From Achromobacter sp. B7 (lineage in GTDB: Bacteria > Pseudomonadota > Gammaproteobacteria > Burkholderiales > Burkholderiaceae_B), in contig NZ_CP032084.1 of assembly GCF_003600685.1 (NCBI RefSeq), positions 310,001 to 374,000 of the forward strand: 64,000 nucleotides of DNA, given 5' to 3'. Within the stretch, counting starts at the first letter, position 1. Each line of letters starts with the position of its first letter. The notes beneath the pieces were generated by a model. The model saw nothing but the letters and a program-made list of their open reading frames with translations. It was not told where the DNA came from and did not search any database. This document shows positions 61,470 to 64,000 of the stretch, piece by piece. Both the position numbers and the translations under genes were made by a program.

Positions 61470-63242
61470 CTACACCGTCAACACGCAGTCCAGCGCTTCG
61501 GGCGCATTGAGCTTGACGCGGAAGGCGCGCAGTTCGTCCCGCCGGAACACGTGCACCGTCACGCGGTCGCCCGGCAGGTATTGCGACAGCAGCATGTCCA
61601 GGCCCGCCGGTGCTTCCACCCGCAGTCCGTCCAGCGCCACCAGTACGTCACCCGCCGACAGCCCGCCCTTGTGGGCCGCGCCGCCCTCCAGCACCGTGGC
61701 AAGCGTCAGTGCGTCGCCTTGCTTGCGCGTGCGCACGTCCAGCGTAGGTATATTGACCGACGTTTTCCAGTGCAGCGTGATGCCTTGATCGGCCAGCAGT
61801 TCGGCCAGCGGCACGTCGGCCGTGCCGTAGGCGTGGCGTGCGATGAAGCGCCGGGTGTCCACGCCGGTGGCTTCGAGGATCAGCCCCGGCAGCGCGTCTT
61901 CCGGCAGGCCTTGCGGCTTGCCCTGATAGAAGTCGCGGCCGTAGCGGTCCCATAGCAAACGCATCACGTCGTCCAGCGAGCGCGCGCCGCCGCTTTCACG
62001 GCGGATCAGCAAGTCCAGCCCCAGCGCCACCAGCGCGCCCTTGGTGTAGTAGCTGACCAGCGCATTGGGCGAGTTCTCGTCCTGCTTGTAATACCGCGTC
62101 CACGCGTCGAACGAACTTTCCGCCACCGACTGTTTGGCGCGGCCCGGGGTGCGGGCGACGCTGGTGATGGTCTTGGCCAGCAGGCGCAGATATTCCGTTT
62201 GCGTGATTGCGCCGGAACGCAGCAGCAGCAGGTCGTCGTAGTAAGACGTGAAGCCTTCAAACACCCACAACAAACGCGTCAGGTCGGGCTGCTCTAGATG
62301 GTAGGGGGCAAAGGCCTGCGGCTTGATGCGCTTGACGTTCCAGGTGTGGAAGTACTCATGGCTGACCAGACCGAGAAAGCCGCGATAGCCTTCCCCCTGG
62401 CCTTGCTGGCCCAGCACCGGCAGGTCTTTGCGGGCCGTCATCAGCGCGGTGCTGGCGCGGTGCTCCAGGCCGCCGTAGCCGTCGCCCGTGATCATGGTCA
62501 TGAACACGTAGCGGTTGGAGCTGTCCAGGAAGGGCGCGCGTTTGGTGCGCGGCTCGAAGAATTCAATCTGCGTGTCGCAGATCTTTTTCACGTCGGATGC
62601 GATGCGAGCCAAATCCAGGTTGGGCGCCACGCCCGTGAACACCAGTTCGTGCTCGGCGCCATGCGAGGTAAAGCTGACCACCTGCGGCCGACCCATTTCC
62701 ACCGGGTGGTCGATCAGCGCATCGTAGTCGGGCGCCAGGTACAGCCCAAAGCCGTGGCGCCGTGCCGCGCCCCGCTGGCCGGTGGCTTCCGGCAGGCTGG
62801 TGTAGACCTTCCAGCCGTCAATGCCGCGCGGGGGCGCCAGGTCAAGCAGGCAGGGCAGGTGGTCTTGCCCGTGTACGCGCAGGAAGACGCTGGTGCCATT
62901 GAAAAAGCCATGCGTTTCATCCAGGTGCGCGCCGCGTACCGACAAGTCCCAGGCATAGACCACGTATTCCACGCGCAGGGGGCCGTCGACGGACGCGGCC
63001 TGCCAGGTGTGGTTATCGATTTTGTCGACAATCACCCGGCGCGAACCCGAGTACGCCGCCACGGATTCAATCTGGCGGGAAAAGTCGCGGATCAGATAGC
63101 TACCCGGAATCCAGGCCGGCAACGACAAGCGCTGGCCGTCGGGCGAGGGGGCGTCGATCGTTAGGGTTATCCGGTAGCGGTGTCCGGCCGGGTCATAGGG
63201 CGTCAGGCGGTAAAGTACGGGGCAAGCGTTGTCTTTTTTCAT
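61470..63242 (-). CDS. M61-family metallopeptidase with PDZ domain
   Basis: A 590-residue zinc peptidase of the glycyl aminopeptidase type. The zinc motif is HEYFH in [15 protein letters not shown], with the third ligand Glu in [10 protein letters not shown]. The N-terminal 170 residues form the beta-rich domain ([21 protein letters not shown]), and a C-terminal PDZ domain lies at [23 protein letters not shown]. No clear signal peptide, so it should be cytoplasmic. It is divergent from the enoyl-CoA hydratase gene with 39 bases between starts. Confidence 0.93.
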   Translation of the reverse strand: MKKDNACPVLYRLTPYDPAGHRYRITLTIDAPSPDGQRLSLPAWIPGSYLIRDFSRQIESVAAYSGSRRVIVDKIDNHTWQAASVDGPLRVEYVVYAWDLSVRGAHLDETHGFFNGTSVFLRVHGQDHLPCLLDLAPPRGIDGWKVYTSLPEATGQRGAARRHGFGLYLAPDYDALIDHPVEMGRPQVVSFTSHGAEHELVFTGVAPNLDLARIASDVKKICDTQIEFFEPRTKRAPFLDSSNRYVFMTMITGDGYGGLEHRASTALMTARKDLPVLGQQGQGEGYRGFLGLVSHEYFHTWNVKRIKPQAFAPYHLEQPDLTRLLWVFEGFTSYYDDLLLLRSGAITQTEYLRLLAKTITSVARTPGRAKQSVAESSFDAWTRYYKQDENSPNALVSYYTKGALVALGLDLLIRRESGGARSLDDVMRLLWDRYGRDFYQGKPQGLPEDALPGLILEATGVDTRRFIARHAYGTADVPLAELLADQGITLHWKTSVNIPTLDVRTRKQGDALTLATVLEGGAAHKGGLSAGDVLVALDGLRVEAPAGLDMLLSQYLPGDRVTVHVFRRDELRAFRVKLNAPEALDCVLTV

Positions 63243-63281
63243 GCTCGTATCTTATTTCATACTTCCTACTGGAGACATTCA

Positions 63282-64000
63282 ATGAGCGAGTCGTTTGTGC
63301 TGGTCGAAACCCGGGGCCGCGTCGGTCTGCTGACGCTGAACCGCCCCAAGGCGCTGAACGCGCTGAACGATCAACTGATGGATGAGCTCGGCGCGGCGCT
63401 GCTGGCGTTCGAGGCCAACGCCGACATCGGCTGCGTGGTCATCACCGGCAGCGAAAAAGCGTTTGCCGCGGGCGCGGACATCGGCGCAATGAAAGACTGG
63501 TCGTACATGGATGTGTATGGCAGCGAATACATCACCCGCAACTGGGAAACGCTGAAGCGCATTCGCAAACCCGTGATCGCCGCCGTCGCCGGCTACGCGT
63601 TGGGCGGTGGCTGCGAGCTGGCGATGATGTGCGACATCATCATCGCCGCCGACACCGCCAAGTTCGGCCAGCCCGAAATCAAGCTGGGCGTGATCCCCGG
63701 CGCGGGCGGCACGCAGCGCCTGCCGCGCGCGGTGGGCAAGGCCAAGGCCATGGACCTGGCATTGACCGCACGCATGATGGGCGCTGAAGAAGCCGAGCGC
63801 GCCGGCCTGGTGTCCCGCGTGGTGGCGGCCGACAAGCTGATGGAAGAAGCGCTGGATGCGGCCACCGTGATCGCCTCGATGTCGCTGCCATCCGTGATGA
63901 TGGCCAAGGAATGCGTGAACCGCGCGTTCGAAGGCTCGTTGAACGAAGGCTTGTTGTTCGAGCGCCGCGTGTTCCATTCGTTGTTCGCCACTGAAGACCA
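63282..64000 (+). CDS. Enoyl-CoA hydratase/isomerase, 5' part
   Basis: The gene starts at ATG 63282 with GGAG at 63271 and runs off the window end; about 240 residues are visible, nearly the complete usual length of about 258. Crotonase pattern: [15 protein letters not shown], the oxyanion-hole sequence [30 protein letters not shown] with one catalytic Glu, and [24 protein letters not shown] with the other. It hydrates 2-enoyl-CoA in beta-oxidation. The last codons present are ATEDQ-like (ACT GAA GAC CA). Confidence 0.95.
   Translation, partial: MSESFVLVETRGRVGLLTLNRPKALNALNDQLMDELGAALLAFEANADIGCVVITGSEKAFAAGADIGAMKDWSYMDVYGSEYITRNWETLKRIRKPVIAAVAGYALGGGCELAMMCDIIIAADTAKFGQPEIKLGVIPGAGGTQRLPRAVGKAKAMDLALTARMMGAEEAERAGLVSRVVAADKLMEEALDAATVIASMSLPSVMMAKECVNRAFEGSLNEGLLFERRVFHSLFATED

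Noticed and set aside
1..64000. Insertion sequences, prophage, integrase or attachment sites
   Set aside because: No transposase, integrase or phage structural gene was recognised, and the tRNA-Sec gene has no repeated 3' end downstream.

Overview
The window is about 64 kb of GC-rich, densely packed DNA. It looks like the chromosome of a beta-proteobacterium of the Alcaligenaceae, most likely Achromobacter or a close Bordetella relative. The reasons are the rpe-gph-trpEGDC order, the apaG-mltA-FAD monooxygenase-dsbC order, Bug/TctC-type solute-binding proteins beside CoA-transferase genes, and a Bordetella-like pilin-chaperone-usher-tip adhesin order. No insertion sequence, prophage, integrase or CRISPR array was seen. 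Species assignment is inference; no database was searched.

Region 1 (1-7988) looks like a catabolic module. It holds the end of a haem-oxygenase-fold diiron protein, two small [2Fe-2S] ferredoxins around an unknown 109-residue protein, a GntR/FCD regulator, a TauE/SafE-type exporter, a large permease, an aldehyde dehydrogenase, a GlcG/HbpS-family protein and a ferredoxin-fused flavin reductase. Three exact GTATAC sites lie directly upstream of the exporter, permease and dehydrogenase genes. This is the best candidate for an undescribed system: an oxygenase with its own electron chain, aldehyde removal and export.

Region 2 (8053-19641) is mixed: a universal stress protein, a molbindin, a DUF3300/DUF2950 pair, a beta-propeller protein, an atypical polysaccharide deacetylase and a sterol desaturase-family protein. 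It also holds an orphan type VI lipase effector/immunity pair (Tle4/Tli4-like), a thioesterase and a DUF1254 protein.

Region 3 (19870-30886) is a compact selenocysteine island. It contains formate dehydrogenase alpha (in-frame UGA at 20458 with a SECIS hairpin), beta and gamma, a strong terminator, then fdhE, selA, selB, the tRNA-Sec gene selC, a TlpA-like thioredoxin on the other strand, and selD. The UGA client and all four dedicated Sec factors sit within 11 kb.

Region 4 (30992-39229) has an LtaS-like membrane sulfatase-fold enzyme, a LysR regulator divergent from a DsbA/HCCA-isomerase-like protein, and a DUF779 gene behind an ExaC-type aldehyde dehydrogenase. That dehydrogenase has a near-perfect sigma-54 promoter facing a divergent AcoR-type activator.

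Region 5 (39235-44940, minus strand) is rpe-gph-trpL-trpE-trpG-trpD-trpC. A clear tryptophan-rich leader peptide and an attenuator hairpin precede trpE.

Region 6 (45104-52439) is housekeeping: apaG, mltA, a UbiH-like monooxygenase, dsbC, a D-2-hydroxyacid dehydrogenase, ttcA, folB and a flavin reductase. Region 7 (52475-56310) is a TctC/CoA-transferase/TctC cassette with three unrelated short tandem repeats. Region 8 (56527-61413) is a four-gene chaperone-usher fimbrial operon. The window closes with an M61 peptidase and the start of an enoyl-CoA hydratase gene.
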